DNA from: an uncultured Ignavibacteria bacterium
GTDB lineage: Bacteria > Bacteroidota > Ignavibacteria > Tepidaquicellales > OLB5
NCBI GenBank assembly: GCA_937873695.1
Contig: CALMYL010000020.1
Location: 1-64,000 of the forward strand
DNA: 64,000 nucleotides
Direction of reading: 5' to 3'
Numbering within the stretch: position 1 is the first letter of the stretch; the number at the start of each line of letters is the position of its first letter. Under the pieces are notes generated by a model, which made no database searches, was not told the DNA's origin, and saw only the letters and a list, made by a program, of their open reading frames with translations. The translations under genes and the position numbers were made by a program. Below are positions 53,536-61,900 of the stretch, one piece after another.

Positions 53536-53731
53536 ATTGTCATGCTGAACTTGTTTCAGCATCTTCTAGCATACCTGCAAATTAAAAAGTAACCATAAAG
53601 ATAAAGAAACAAGTTTTTTTGGCGAAGCACTTTTTTGAATAAAATACCTGACTTAATTCTGCATTAACTATAAAATTGTTGATTATCGTGTAGGTTGGCA
53701 GACCCTGAAACAAGTTCAGGGTGACATGAAT
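53536..53731. repeat. CTGAAACAAGTTCAG-type dispersed repeats
   Basis: GTCATGCTGAACTTGTTTCAG (53539-53558, then CATCT) and its inverted partner GACCCTGAAACAAGTTCAGG (53701-53720, then GTGACATG) flank about 135 bp of intergenic DNA with no gene. One copy of the same repeat is inside ispE. The ATG at 53726 lies inside the repeat. Confidence 0.8.
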
Positions 53732-53749
53732 CTAGTTTGTCCACAAAAA

Positions 53750-54856
53750 ATGAATATTACAGACCAATCATTTAAAAATTCAATAGTATCAAAAGCCAGA
53801 GAGCTTGGTTTTTTTGCATGCGGATTCGCTAAGTATGAGGCGCTTGAAGCAGAGTCCGAAAAGCTGCGCAAATGGCTGGATGAAGGCAAACAGGCTGATA
53901 TGGCATGGATAGAGCGCGGATTCGAAAAGCGAAAAGACATCCGGAATATAATGCCTGAAGCAAAGAGCGTAATTTCGCTTGCTTTCAATTATTACACTCC
54001 CTTTGAGCATGACGAAAGCAAACCCAAAATTTCACGGTATGCATGGGGTAAGGATTACCACAAAATTTTAAAGAAGAAGCTGAAGGAGTTGTGTGAGGTA
54101 ATTGTGTTGACCTCACCCCCTACCCCTCTCCTAAAAGGAGAGGGGAGCAATACCTCTGAGATTTTGGCTGAATCTAAAAGTTTGAATAACATCTCACTAC
54201 CGGCTCCTGAATTGAAAGTAAAGGAAAGAATTCTATTGAAGAGTTATGTTGATGACGGTCCTGTGATGGATAAAGTATGGGCTCAAAAATCAGGTATTGG
54301 ATGGATGGGTAAGCATACTAACATAATTAATCCCGATTACGGTTCATGGTTTTTCCTGAGTGAAATTATTACCAATATTGATTTCGGGACTTACGATACA
54401 CCGATTGAAGATATGTGCGGAAGCTGTACGCTGTGCATTTCAGCCTGTCCAACCCGTGCAATTGAAAGCGAATATGTTGTAGATGCCAATAAATGTATAT
54501 CATATCAGACGATTGAAAATCGCGGTGATATTCCACCTGAAATTAACTTAGACGGCTGGATATTCGGCTGCGATGTATGCCAGGATGTGTGTCCGTATAA
54601 CTCACCTAAGTATAATCACGTGACTGAGGAAAGGGGATTTTGGCCATTACAGGAAATATCAAAGATACTTAAAGATGAAAGAAATGTAGAAGAATTGAAA
54701 GCGACCTCCCCCAACCCCCTCACCGAGAAACCGATTCAGGGACTTACCAAGGAGGGGACTTTAGAGCTTACAGAAGAACAGTTTGCAAAAACCTTCGCAG
54801 ACTCACCTGTTAAACGCACAAAGTATAAGGGCTGGAAGAGGAATTTGGCGAGATAA
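53750..54856 (+). CDS. queG: Epoxyqueuosine reductase with two in-frame repeat insertions
   Basis: QueG reduces epoxyqueuosine in tRNA to queuosine using a corrinoid and two [4Fe-4S] clusters. The clusters are clear: CGSCTLCISACP (with the following C) and CDVCQDVCP. The corrinoid-domain motifs SGIGWMGKHTNI and YVDDGPVMDKVW are also present. I take the ATG at 53750 as start because the earlier ATG at 53726 lies in a dispersed repeat. Two insertions do not belong to the family: VLTSPPTPLLKGEGSN and following (about residues 119-158 from this start, DNA about 54105-54222), and ATSPNPLTEKPIQGLTKEG (about 318-336). Both are translated CCTCTCC / GGAGAGG-type repeats. They lie between conserved blocks, so the enzyme may still work. 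Confidence 0.92.
   Translation: MNITDQSFKNSIVSKARELGFFACGFAKYEALEAESEKLRKWLDEGKQADMAWIERGFEKRKDIRNIMPEAKSVISLAFNYYTPFEHDESKPKISRYAWGKDYHKILKKKLKELCEVIVLTSPPTPLLKGEGSNTSEILAESKSLNNISLPAPELKVKERILLKSYVDDGPVMDKVWAQKSGIGWMGKHTNIINPDYGSWFFLSEIITNIDFGTYDTPIEDMCGSCTLCISACPTRAIESEYVVDANKCISYQTIENRGDIPPEINLDGWIFGCDVCQDVCPYNSPKYNHVTEERGFWPLQEISKILKDERNVEELKATSPNPLTEKPIQGLTKEGTLELTEEQFAKTFADSPVKRTKYKGWKRNLAR
54110..54147. repeat. In-frame palindromic repeat in queG (first)
   Basis: CCCCTCTCC and GGAGAGGGG arms around TAAAA form a hairpin (about 54124-54145) after ACCTCACCCCCTA. It encodes TSPPTPLLKGEG in the queG frame, a typical translated form of this repeat. Confidence 0.85.
54702..54760. repeat. 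In-frame repeat in queG (second)
   Basis: ACCTCCCCCAACCCCCT (from 54704) and the complementary-type AAGGAGGGG near 54749-54758, with a CCGATTCAGGG segment between. It encodes TSPNPLTEKPIQGLTKEG. Confidence 0.75.
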
Positions 54857-54895
54857 ATTAATATAAAATGAATATATTTAATAAATTAATATTTT

Positions 54896-56035
54896 ATGGA
54901 TAGAATAAAAATATTGACACTTCTGAAGGAAGGGGCTAAAACTTGGAACAAATGGCGCAAAGAAAACCTTGATGTTAAGATTGACTTAAGAAATGAAACT
55001 TTTAAAAAAAGTGATTTTTCGAAAATGCAATTGGATAACATTGACTTTACTGATTCTTTGATTTTAGATTCCGATTTCACTTCTAGCAAACTGACTAATG
55101 TGTCATTCAAAGATAGCTATATTGAAAATTGTAATTTTTCTAATGCGCTAATAAAGAACTCTAATTTTAAATTATCTCACTTAGTTTCAAGCAAATTTAT
55201 TTTCTCAAATATAAATAATTGCATTTTTGATGAAACATTCATCAATGAAACCATTTTCGATAATACCGAACTTTTGGAAAGTGATTTGAGCAATTCTTTA
55301 ATCAGTTTTACAATATTCAATTCTACTGATTTGGCCAAGAGTAATTTCCTTAAATCACAATTTAGCTACAATATTTTCGCAGACATAGATTTAAGTCAGG
55401 TTACCGGATTAGAAACAGTCATTCACGCTGCACCATCTACTATTGGAATAGACACTTTGTTAAATTCTGAAGGCAATATTGATGTTAAATTTTTGAGTGG
55501 AGCAGGAATTCCAGAGAATATAATTAGCAACTTTAAGAGTATCTTTGGCAACTCATATCAATTTTATTCCTGTTTTATTTCATATAACGAAAAAGACGGA
55601 AAATTTGCAAAAAAAATCTATGATAATTTAACGAATGCAGGAATAAGATGTTGGTTTGCCCCTGAAAACTTAAAGGCTGGAGATCCAATAGTGACTAGAA
55701 TACAGGAAGCAATGAACCAGTACGATAAACTTATCTTAATACTTTCAGAAAATTCTGTAAGTAGTAAATGGGTACAAAACGAAATTGAATTTGGACTACT
55801 TAAGGAGAAAAGGACAAATACAAGTTTTTTGTTTCCAATAGTACTGGATAAATCAATAAACGATTCTAGTTCTTTTGTTATTCAAGAAATGTTATCGAAA
55901 AGAGTATATATTGATTTTTCAGATTGGAAAAATGAAAATTTATTTAAGAATTCACTATCAAAATTAATACGGAGCTTAATATTAAGCGTTGCAATCGAGG
56001 CAGAGAAGGTCAGGAGAGATAAATTTGAAAAATAA
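54896..56035 (+). CDS. Pentapeptide-repeat/TIR-domain protein
   Basis: A 379-residue two-domain protein. Residues about 27-170 are a pentapeptide-repeat helix: Phe recurs every ten residues (41, 51, 61, 71, 81, 91, 101, 111, 121, then 141, 151, 161) in an A(D/N)xx-type pattern such as DFTSS, NFSNA, NFKLS. A linker with APSTIGIDTLLNSEG and FLSGAGIPENII leads to a TIR domain (about 222-365): CFISYNEKDGKFAKKIYDN, RCWFAPENLKAGDPI, LILSENSVSSKWVQNEIEFG. The likely NADase glutamate is Glu296, four residues after Trp292. The DNA is distinctly AT-rich compared with queG upstream. The next gene overlaps its end. TIR enzymes commonly cleave NAD or make signalling nucleotides in bacterial immunity; a defence role is inferred. 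Confidence 0.85.
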   Translation: MDRIKILTLLKEGAKTWNKWRKENLDVKIDLRNETFKKSDFSKMQLDNIDFTDSLILDSDFTSSKLTNVSFKDSYIENCNFSNALIKNSNFKLSHLVSSKFIFSNINNCIFDETFINETIFDNTELLESDLSNSLISFTIFNSTDLAKSNFLKSQFSYNIFADIDLSQVTGLETVIHAAPSTIGIDTLLNSEGNIDVKFLSGAGIPENIISNFKSIFGNSYQFYSCFISYNEKDGKFAKKIYDNLTNAGIRCWFAPENLKAGDPIVTRIQEAMNQYDKLILILSENSVSSKWVQNEIEFGLLKEKRTNTSFLFPIVLDKSINDSSSFVIQEMLSKRVYIDFSDWKNENLFKNSLSKLIRSLILSVAIEAEKVRRDKFEK

Positions 56036-56714
56036 TTTACAAGCCTTTCAGGCCTTTCAAGTATTTATGAATTATCCATATGATGAAGATTTTGAGCCTT
56101 TGTCAAATGCTATACATTTTGCAGTAATTGCGGCTGGTTTAATTCCCGTATGCGCCAAAGACTTGAGTATGCCAGATAAATCAAGACTCGATAATTTAAT
56201 AGAAGCAATAACTAATTGTAATTATTCAATTCATGATTTTTCGAAGAGTAAAGGAGAAGGTTCTGATAATTTTGCTAGGTTTAATATGCCCCTAGAAATG
56301 GGCATGGCTGTTTTTCACGCATTGTATACTCAAAGAATAAAACACAGATGCGCTTTTTTTGTTTCAACCCCCCATGATTATCAAAAGTTTGCTTCGGATT
56401 TGTCGGGCTTAGATCCTATATGTCATAATAATAATGAAATAACATTATTGACAGAAACATATGAATGGCTGCGAAAGATCAATCCACCTCTTTTTTCCAA
56501 TCTAGCAATTACTGTTGTCAGGGATAAATATTTATCATTTAAAGAAGAATTAAATAATATCGTAGGGTCAAGCAGTATTAATACACCCACCCATGATGAA
56601 ATTCAAGAATTGATGTATTGTATTTGTTCAAAAGAAAAATGGTGGGGATGGAGGGACAGTCCTGTCGGCCTGCTTGAATTTCCTGTTTTACCCCTAACCT
56701 ATAAGACAAAGTGA
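56025..56714 (+). CDS. Deoxyribosyltransferase-fold protein coupled to the TIR gene
   Basis: A 229-residue protein. I choose the TTG at 56025: GGAGAG (56013-56018) lies six bases upstream and the gene overlaps the TIR gene's end by 11 bp, so the two are translationally coupled. An ATG at 55989 in the same frame has no such signal. Motifs: VFMNYPYDEDFEPL (13-26), SRLDNLIEAI (53-62), SIHDFS (68-73) and RFNMPLEMGMA (85-95). The order N.P.D..F, SIHD, then N.P.E.G matches a family of uncharacterised proteins near defence genes, related in fold to nucleoside 2-deoxyribosyltransferases and TIR-like enzymes (the P-x-E-x-G being the catalytic-glutamate motif by analogy). It may process a nucleotide signal made or used by the TIR protein; unproven. 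Confidence 0.72.
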   Translation: MKNNLQAFQAFQVFMNYPYDEDFEPLSNAIHFAVIAAGLIPVCAKDLSMPDKSRLDNLIEAITNCNYSIHDFSKSKGEGSDNFARFNMPLEMGMAVFHALYTQRIKHRCAFFVSTPHDYQKFASDLSGLDPICHNNNEITLLTETYEWLRKINPPLFSNLAITVVRDKYLSFKEELNNIVGSSSINTPTHDEIQELMYCICSKEKWWGWRDSPVGLLEFPVLPLTYKTK

Positions 56715-56782
56715 GCTTTTCTGAATTAAAAGAGCTTTAATTGTAACCAGTAATAATCCGAAAATAAAGCTCATTTTCAACT

Positions 56783-57010
56783 ATGCCAAAATCGAAATTC
56801 CTGAAAATATTCGCGCTGATAGAGATGCTTTCGGCAACGATATTCCTTGCGCTTGCGCTGATATTTTTCCTTTCGCGAGATAGCATGGGCGGCGATGTAA
56901 TGATCGCGGCAATTTTCGGATTTATCGGTGTATGTTCATTCATAGCAGCTCCGCTGCTTATGAAATTCGCTAAAAAAGCTGAAGCAGAAGAACAGAAAAT
57001 CAAACATTAA
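56783..57010 (+). CDS. Small two-helix membrane protein
   Basis: A 75-residue protein with two membrane helices (about 8-29 and 38-60) and a charged tail (KKAEAEEQKIKH). No recognised family. It is followed 12 bp later by a DUF3592-like membrane protein on the same strand, so they are probably one transcript. Function unknown. Confidence 0.6.
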   Translation: MPKSKFLKIFALIEMLSATIFLALALIFFLSRDSMGGDVMIAAIFGFIGVCSFIAAPLLMKFAKKAEAEEQKIKH

Positions 57011-57022
57011 ATAATTAAAAAA

Positions 57023-57517
57023 ATGTCAACCTCACCGCGAAACGCTCCGCAAATATTGAAGTATATCGCTTTCGGTATGCTCAGTGTATCAGTTGTTTTG
57101 GTTATACTGGGAGTTTACTTTTACCAGAAAGAAGATGCATTTTTAAAGGAATGCAATCTTATTACATGCAAAATTACTAAAATTGAAGAAAAAAGACTCG
57201 GCAAAGCATATGTGACTTTCTCAGAAGTAAACGGTAATTACAAACCATATGTGTATTATGTTGAATACGACGCTTCTGAAAGTGACCTTGGTTACAATGA
57301 AGGCGAAGTGCATGAAGTTTATTACTATTCCAAAGATCCTGCCCAATCGCAGGTTAAAGGATTTTTTGAAAATCACATGACTTCATTCATATTGCTGATC
57401 GTAGGATTCGCCTTCATGCTTGATTTCCCGATACTATTAATGGTGGTGGCAAAAACTAAAAAGCAAAGAATGGCTCAACGGCAGTATGGAATAAAAGATG
57501 AAGTTATCAGTGAATAG
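57023..57517 (+). CDS. DUF3592-like membrane protein
   Basis: A 164-residue protein with two membrane helices (about 12-33 and 119-142) enclosing a periplasmic beta-domain: ITCKITKIEEKRLGKAYVT, then VYYVEYDASESDLGYNEGE and VHEVYYYSKDPAQSQVKG. This arrangement is typical of DUF3592 proteins, small envelope proteins of unknown function. It is linked to the small membrane protein upstream. Confidence 0.7.
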   Translation: MSTSPRNAPQILKYIAFGMLSVSVVLVILGVYFYQKEDAFLKECNLITCKITKIEEKRLGKAYVTFSEVNGNYKPYVYYVEYDASESDLGYNEGEVHEVYYYSKDPAQSQVKGFFENHMTSFILLIVGFAFMLDFPILLMVVAKTKKQRMAQRQYGIKDEVISE

Positions 57518-57525
57518 TTTATAGT

Positions 57526-57560
57526 TTACAATTGACAGTTGATAATTGATAATTGTTGAG
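57526..57560. repeat. TTGACAG-type short repeat
   Basis: AATTGACAGTTGATAATTGA and a further TAATTG unit, matching the pattern at 6004-6078. Next to it lie a TCCGGCAAAGCCGGA palindrome (about 57562-57576) and CCTTACTCCGCAGGAGGAAGG (about 57580-57600). Confidence 0.7.
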
Positions 57561-57681
57561 TCCGGCAAAGCCGGACGAAACCTTACTCCGCAGGAGGAAG
57601 GTTAATTGTTATTTAATAATTGACCCCGCTGTCACACTCCCCTTTCACTCATTGTCTAATAATACAAATAACCATAAAACT

Positions 57682-58134
57682 ATGATAAAATTCTTAATTT
57701 TATTACCTTCAATTATTTGTATGAATATACTTGCGCAGGATCAAAATGCTGAGGCTCTAAAGAAAGCTGACATTGATTTTTCAAATCTTTCCAAAGCAAA
57801 GGGGGTCAAAGAGGCTTTTATAGCTTACACAGCTGAAAACGGGGTTCTGTTAAGACCTTTTATGATGCCTGTAGTGGGGTATGATGCTGTTAAAAAGTTT
57901 ATGGAAGAGGGCGACAGTAATTTCCAGTTAACGTGGGAACCGCTGTACGCGGATGTCAGCACTTCAGGGGAAATGGGATATACTTACGGTCTGTATACCG
58001 CCGTGTATAAGGATGAAAAAGGAGTTGAGCAATCAATCCGGGGAACTTATGTATCGATATGGAAGAAAGATAAGGATGGTAACTGGAAATTTGTTCTGGA
58101 TACGGGGAATCCGGGCCTGGAGCCGAAGAAGTGA
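57682..58134 (+). CDS. Exported NTF2-like (SnoaL/DUF4440-type) protein
   Basis: A 150-residue exported protein; the ATG at 57682 gives a signal peptide (IKFLILLPSIICMNILA), whereas the longer open frame from 57553 is repeat-derived upstream. Motifs of a DUF4440-type NTF2 fold are visible: ADIDFSNLSKAKGVKEAFIAY, then GYDAVKKFM, YADVSTSGEMGYTYGLY, GTYVSIWKKDKDGNWKF. No catalytic residues can be assigned. Such proteins bind small ligands or have isomerase-like roles; function unknown. Confidence 0.8.
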   Translation: MIKFLILLPSIICMNILAQDQNAEALKKADIDFSNLSKAKGVKEAFIAYTAENGVLLRPFMMPVVGYDAVKKFMEEGDSNFQLTWEPLYADVSTSGEMGYTYGLYTAVYKDEKGVEQSIRGTYVSIWKKDKDGNWKFVLDTGNPGLEPKK

Positions 58135-58170
58135 AGGAGATCTATGAACATCGTTAACGAATTCAGTTTG

Positions 58171-58572
58171 TTAATTTGCTGTTAACACAACTTCAACTTT
58201 AAATCTGTCAGGATCCTCAAAAAAAACCGCATAATAATCTTTACCTCCCGCATATGGATGTTTATCCGGATAAAGGATGTTGACACCCTTACTCTTCAAT
58301 TCAAGAGTAAGATTATCAATAAATTCCTTAGAATCCGAGTGAAACGCCAAATGATTTAATCCTGTATTTTTTCTGTTAAAGGACTGTTTAAGGTACTTTT
58401 CTTCGGTCTGCACAAAAACCAGGTATGTATCACCTAGTAAAAAGCTGATGCCGAAATCCCATTTCTGGGATATTTCATAAGAAAACTTTTCTGTAAGAAG
58501 CCACTTCCAAAACTCTGTGGTTTTGTTAAGGTCAGATACATAGATTTCAACGTGATGTAATGTTCCATTCAT
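58171..58572 (-). CDS. VOC-superfamily (glyoxalase/bleomycin-resistance-like) protein
   Basis: A 133-residue VOC protein. Paired beta-alpha-beta modules are visible: LHHVEIYVSDLNKTTEFWKWL (about 4-24), LNHLAFHSDSKEFIDNL, and the C-terminal YYAVFFEDPDRFKVEVV with the typical FxDPdG..E ending (here DPDRFKVE). Metal ligands His7, His (of LNHLAF) and Glu near the C-terminus are in place. VOC proteins include glyoxalases and resistance proteins; the substrate is unknown. A TATTTTTG box at 58604-58611 (minus strand) may be its -7 element. Confidence 0.85.
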   Translation of the reverse strand: MNGTLHHVEIYVSDLNKTTEFWKWLLTEKFSYEISQKWDFGISFLLGDTYLVFVQTEEKYLKQSFNRKNTGLNHLAFHSDSKEFIDNLTLELKSKGVNILYPDKHPYAGGKDYYAVFFEDPDRFKVEVVLTAN

Positions 58573-58739
58573 AACTAAGCCAGGTAATTTATTTTTTAAT
58601 TTCCAAAAATACTGATAAGTTATGAATAATCGAAATGTTAAATGTAAATAAGAAAGCAGAGTAACTTAACAGTGGACTCTGCTATTCAATTATTAACGAA
58701 ACAAGGGGCACAAACAGTCTGTCTCAAAACATTGATTTA

Positions 58740-58985
58740 TCATGGTTGAGTCAGGGCTAAAGCCCAATTCCAGTTCAGAATCTCAAAATCCCCGGCTTAA
58801 AAGCCGGGGTTAACAAGGTTTTTCGACAAACTCACACAGCCCCTTGTTATGTATTTACATGTTGTAATATGCTGAGAGAAAAAGAACAAGGGGTCGCAGC
58901 CCCTTGTTCTTTTGACACCCCCTCCCGCCGCTGCGGGACAAGCAATCTTCACCATCGGTGAAGCCACCCCTCTCGAGAGGGGAAT
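58740..58985. repeat. Palindromic repeats between convergent/minus genes
   Basis: Includes GTCAGGGCTAAAGCCC (about 58750), CCCCGGCTTAAAAGCCGGGG (about 58790-58809) and an IPLLRG-type element ending CCCCTCTCGAGAGGGG (about 58965-58982), related to the one in hom at 2371-2405. No gene is seen between 58573 and 58993. Confidence 0.75.
58878..58914. terminator. Strong hairpin (terminator) in the 58.6-59.0 kb gap
   Basis: AAAGAACAAGGGG (58881-58893) pairs with CCCCTTGTTCTTT (58900-58912) over TCGCAG. A T-run on each strand makes it a bidirectional terminator, probably for the minus-strand A2M gene. Confidence 0.7.
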
Positions 58986-58993
58986 TTTATAGC

Positions 58994-61900
58994 TTAATCA
59001 GTAATTTCAATTTTTATTTCTTCGCTTGAGCCCCTTACATCTGGATAGTACATTAACATTCCCGTTGCGGGAATAACGTTATACTTACCCGGAATCTGCG
59101 CGCGCATAATGTAGGTGAACTCATATGTATCGCCATACAGGTAGGTTGCGAAGAATGTCACGCGGTTATCGCGGATATCTTTATCAGCGTACCACCATCT
59201 CCACCAGTAGTAATCATACCCTGTGTAATCCTTTTCATCTTCAATTGTATATGCCCAGTCATCCTTTATCACTTCACAACCTGCGGGAATCGGGTCTTCA
59301 AGCATGAAATACTGCATATCCTTATCTTTTGCTTCTACTCTAACCTTTACAAGTATTTCATCTCCTGATTTTACTTCACCGCCAAAGTAACGTTTCTGAT
59401 AAATTATCTTTTCATCATTATACTTTGAATATTTCTCAAGTTTAAAATATTCCTTGTGTACCCTAAATCCATTCTCGCGGGGCTGAATAACGCCCTCGCT
59501 GGTGAAATACCTCAGGTCACTTGATACATAAACCTTACCTGCTCCAGATTTCTCGATCTTGATATCATTCTGCCCTGCTTTAAGCTTAGAACCATGAATA
59601 ACGAACTTCAGGTCCTTTTCAAATACATCGGCTTTGGTCATTTTCTTATCAAGGATGAGCTCACCGTTAACTGATATCTTTACATTGTAATCAGGTTCAA
59701 GCTCCTTTGATGTTTTAAGGTAATCAACCATTGCGTAAATAATGAACGCAGTTGACTGAGTATTCCACCAGCCGCCGCCCTGGCGCTGCTGCATCAGCCA
59801 GCGAACTGCTTTGTTCATAAGTTCGGGGTTATCCTTTAAGCTAACCGGGTCCATAAGCAGAGCCTTTACAGCCATTGCGGTTGTTTGTACTTTATCATCC
59901 TGCCATGTGTAATGCCAGGTCTTTCCGCCCCAGTATGAACCGGATTCACCCATATCCTGCACATGCGATAAGAGCATCTTTGAATATTTATCGGCTGCTG
60001 CGGTATTACCAACATTCCTTGCAGCCATCGATAGCAGCGCGATTGAATAATCATTCATCTCAGTTTCACTAAGTATCTGGAACTGCTCTTCGAAGAGTTT
60101 TGTATCGGTATTTTCAGCATATGAAAGTGAATACAGCATATAAGCTCTTGTTGTAGCTTCAAGGTTTTTTTCCTTCAGTTGTGATTTAATTGCTTTTATT
60201 CCTTTGCTTAACACATCTTTTTTAACGGGGTAGCCTGCTTTATCACCCAGCGTTAAACCGTAAACTACATATGATGTCATAAACGGGTGTGACTGATCAT
60301 TTGTCCACCAGCCCCAGCCGCCATCATAATGCTGCATAGAGTACAGCCTGTTATAGCCGGCCTCAACCATTTTGGGCATATCTTTCTGCGTAGCTTCGCT
60401 GATAGGGGCATTCAGATCCTTAAACGCATTTGCTACAATTACAGTTGGCAGGAAACGCGACATGGTTTGCTCAACACAGCCGTACGGATAACCAACAAGC
60501 TCATCAAGTGCGCCAAGCATTGTTGCTGCAAGTGATGGCGCGACATTAAGCGTCAGCTTAGTGCTCCGCAGATCGGTATACTCAGGTATAGTTACAAATT
60601 TATAATCTGTTTTTTCGGGGTCAGAAATATCCATTGCCTGGTAATTTGCAAGCTGCAAGCCATGCGGCTGAAGCGGTATCTTAATTTCAACCGCGTCTGA
60701 TTCCTCATTTGTGAGTGCAGTTGCTGTGAGTTTTGCAAATCCGTTTGGATTTGTAACTTTTATCTTCCAGTCAATGCGTCTTTCTTCATTCTTACCCATG
60801 GTGATAGTCTGCTCACCGGCATCACCCATTATCTCGACGTTTTCAGCTTTAAATGTAAGCTTTGTAGTCTTTTCTGTTTCAAGATAGTTATGTATGATAG
60901 TAGAAATTGTTACTTCATCTTCCTGCTGCAGGAAGCGCGGTGTTTCCATTCTAACAAGCAGATCTTTGCGTGTAATTACAGTATTAACCTGTTGTCCGAC
61001 CTTGGTATCGCCGGTAATTACCCTTGAAGTAAGCGTCCAAGATGTCAAGTTATCAGGAAATTTAAACTGTACAGTAGCATATCCGCTTGCATCTGTCATA
61101 ACAGAGGGATTCCAGTAGATCGCATCGCGGAAATCACTTCGTACTTCAGCTTCAACAAATTCATCCTGATTTTTACCTAATTCTATCCCTGATTTATCTT
61201 TGCTGTCATAGAAGCCGTCACCATCAAGAGATTGCTTCATTTTTTTGGATTCGGTTTTTGGGGCATTTTCAGTTGATTTCTGCATATCATCCATTCTGCC
61301 GCTGCGAAGATTCAGCTGACCGCTGAGCACAGTCTCCTGGTCCTGCTGTGTGATATTATCAAGAACAAGTCCGCTTGAGCTGCTTTTTAGATTAACTTCT
61401 CTTACCTGTCCCTTAACAACTTTAAGTTCCTTTTCACTTTCGTTTGATTTTTTCTGCTGAACCACTCCGATAGTATAACTGCCTTCGGGTAGTTTGAATT
61501 CATACGTACCATCATCAGCGGTAGTTGCCGCTACAAAATCACCATCAATCACAATGGTAGCGTAGGCAATGGCATTGCCGTTCTTATCGGTAAGTTTACC
61601 TTTAATTGTGCCCAGTTCACCTTCTTTAAGTGATTTTACATCAAACCTTTCGTAAATAGTTATAAACCGTGAATAGCTGTAATATGAGTATGCATTACTG
61701 TAATGAATGCTAACCGTATTCCACTTAGGCGCATAGAAAAAGCTCTTTATATCCTTTGTATTATCAGGTTTTATCGCGTAAATGCTTTCATCAATTACAC
61801 CAAGCGATACCTCGGCATTGGGCACGGGATTTCCTGCCGCATCTGTGACCTTTATCATTACAGTGCCGTCATCCTTGGGTTTATATGATGTTTTATCTGT

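Noticed and set aside
57553-57681. N-terminal extension of the NTF2-like gene
   Set aside because: The extension covers repeats and the signal peptide begins at the ATG 57682.
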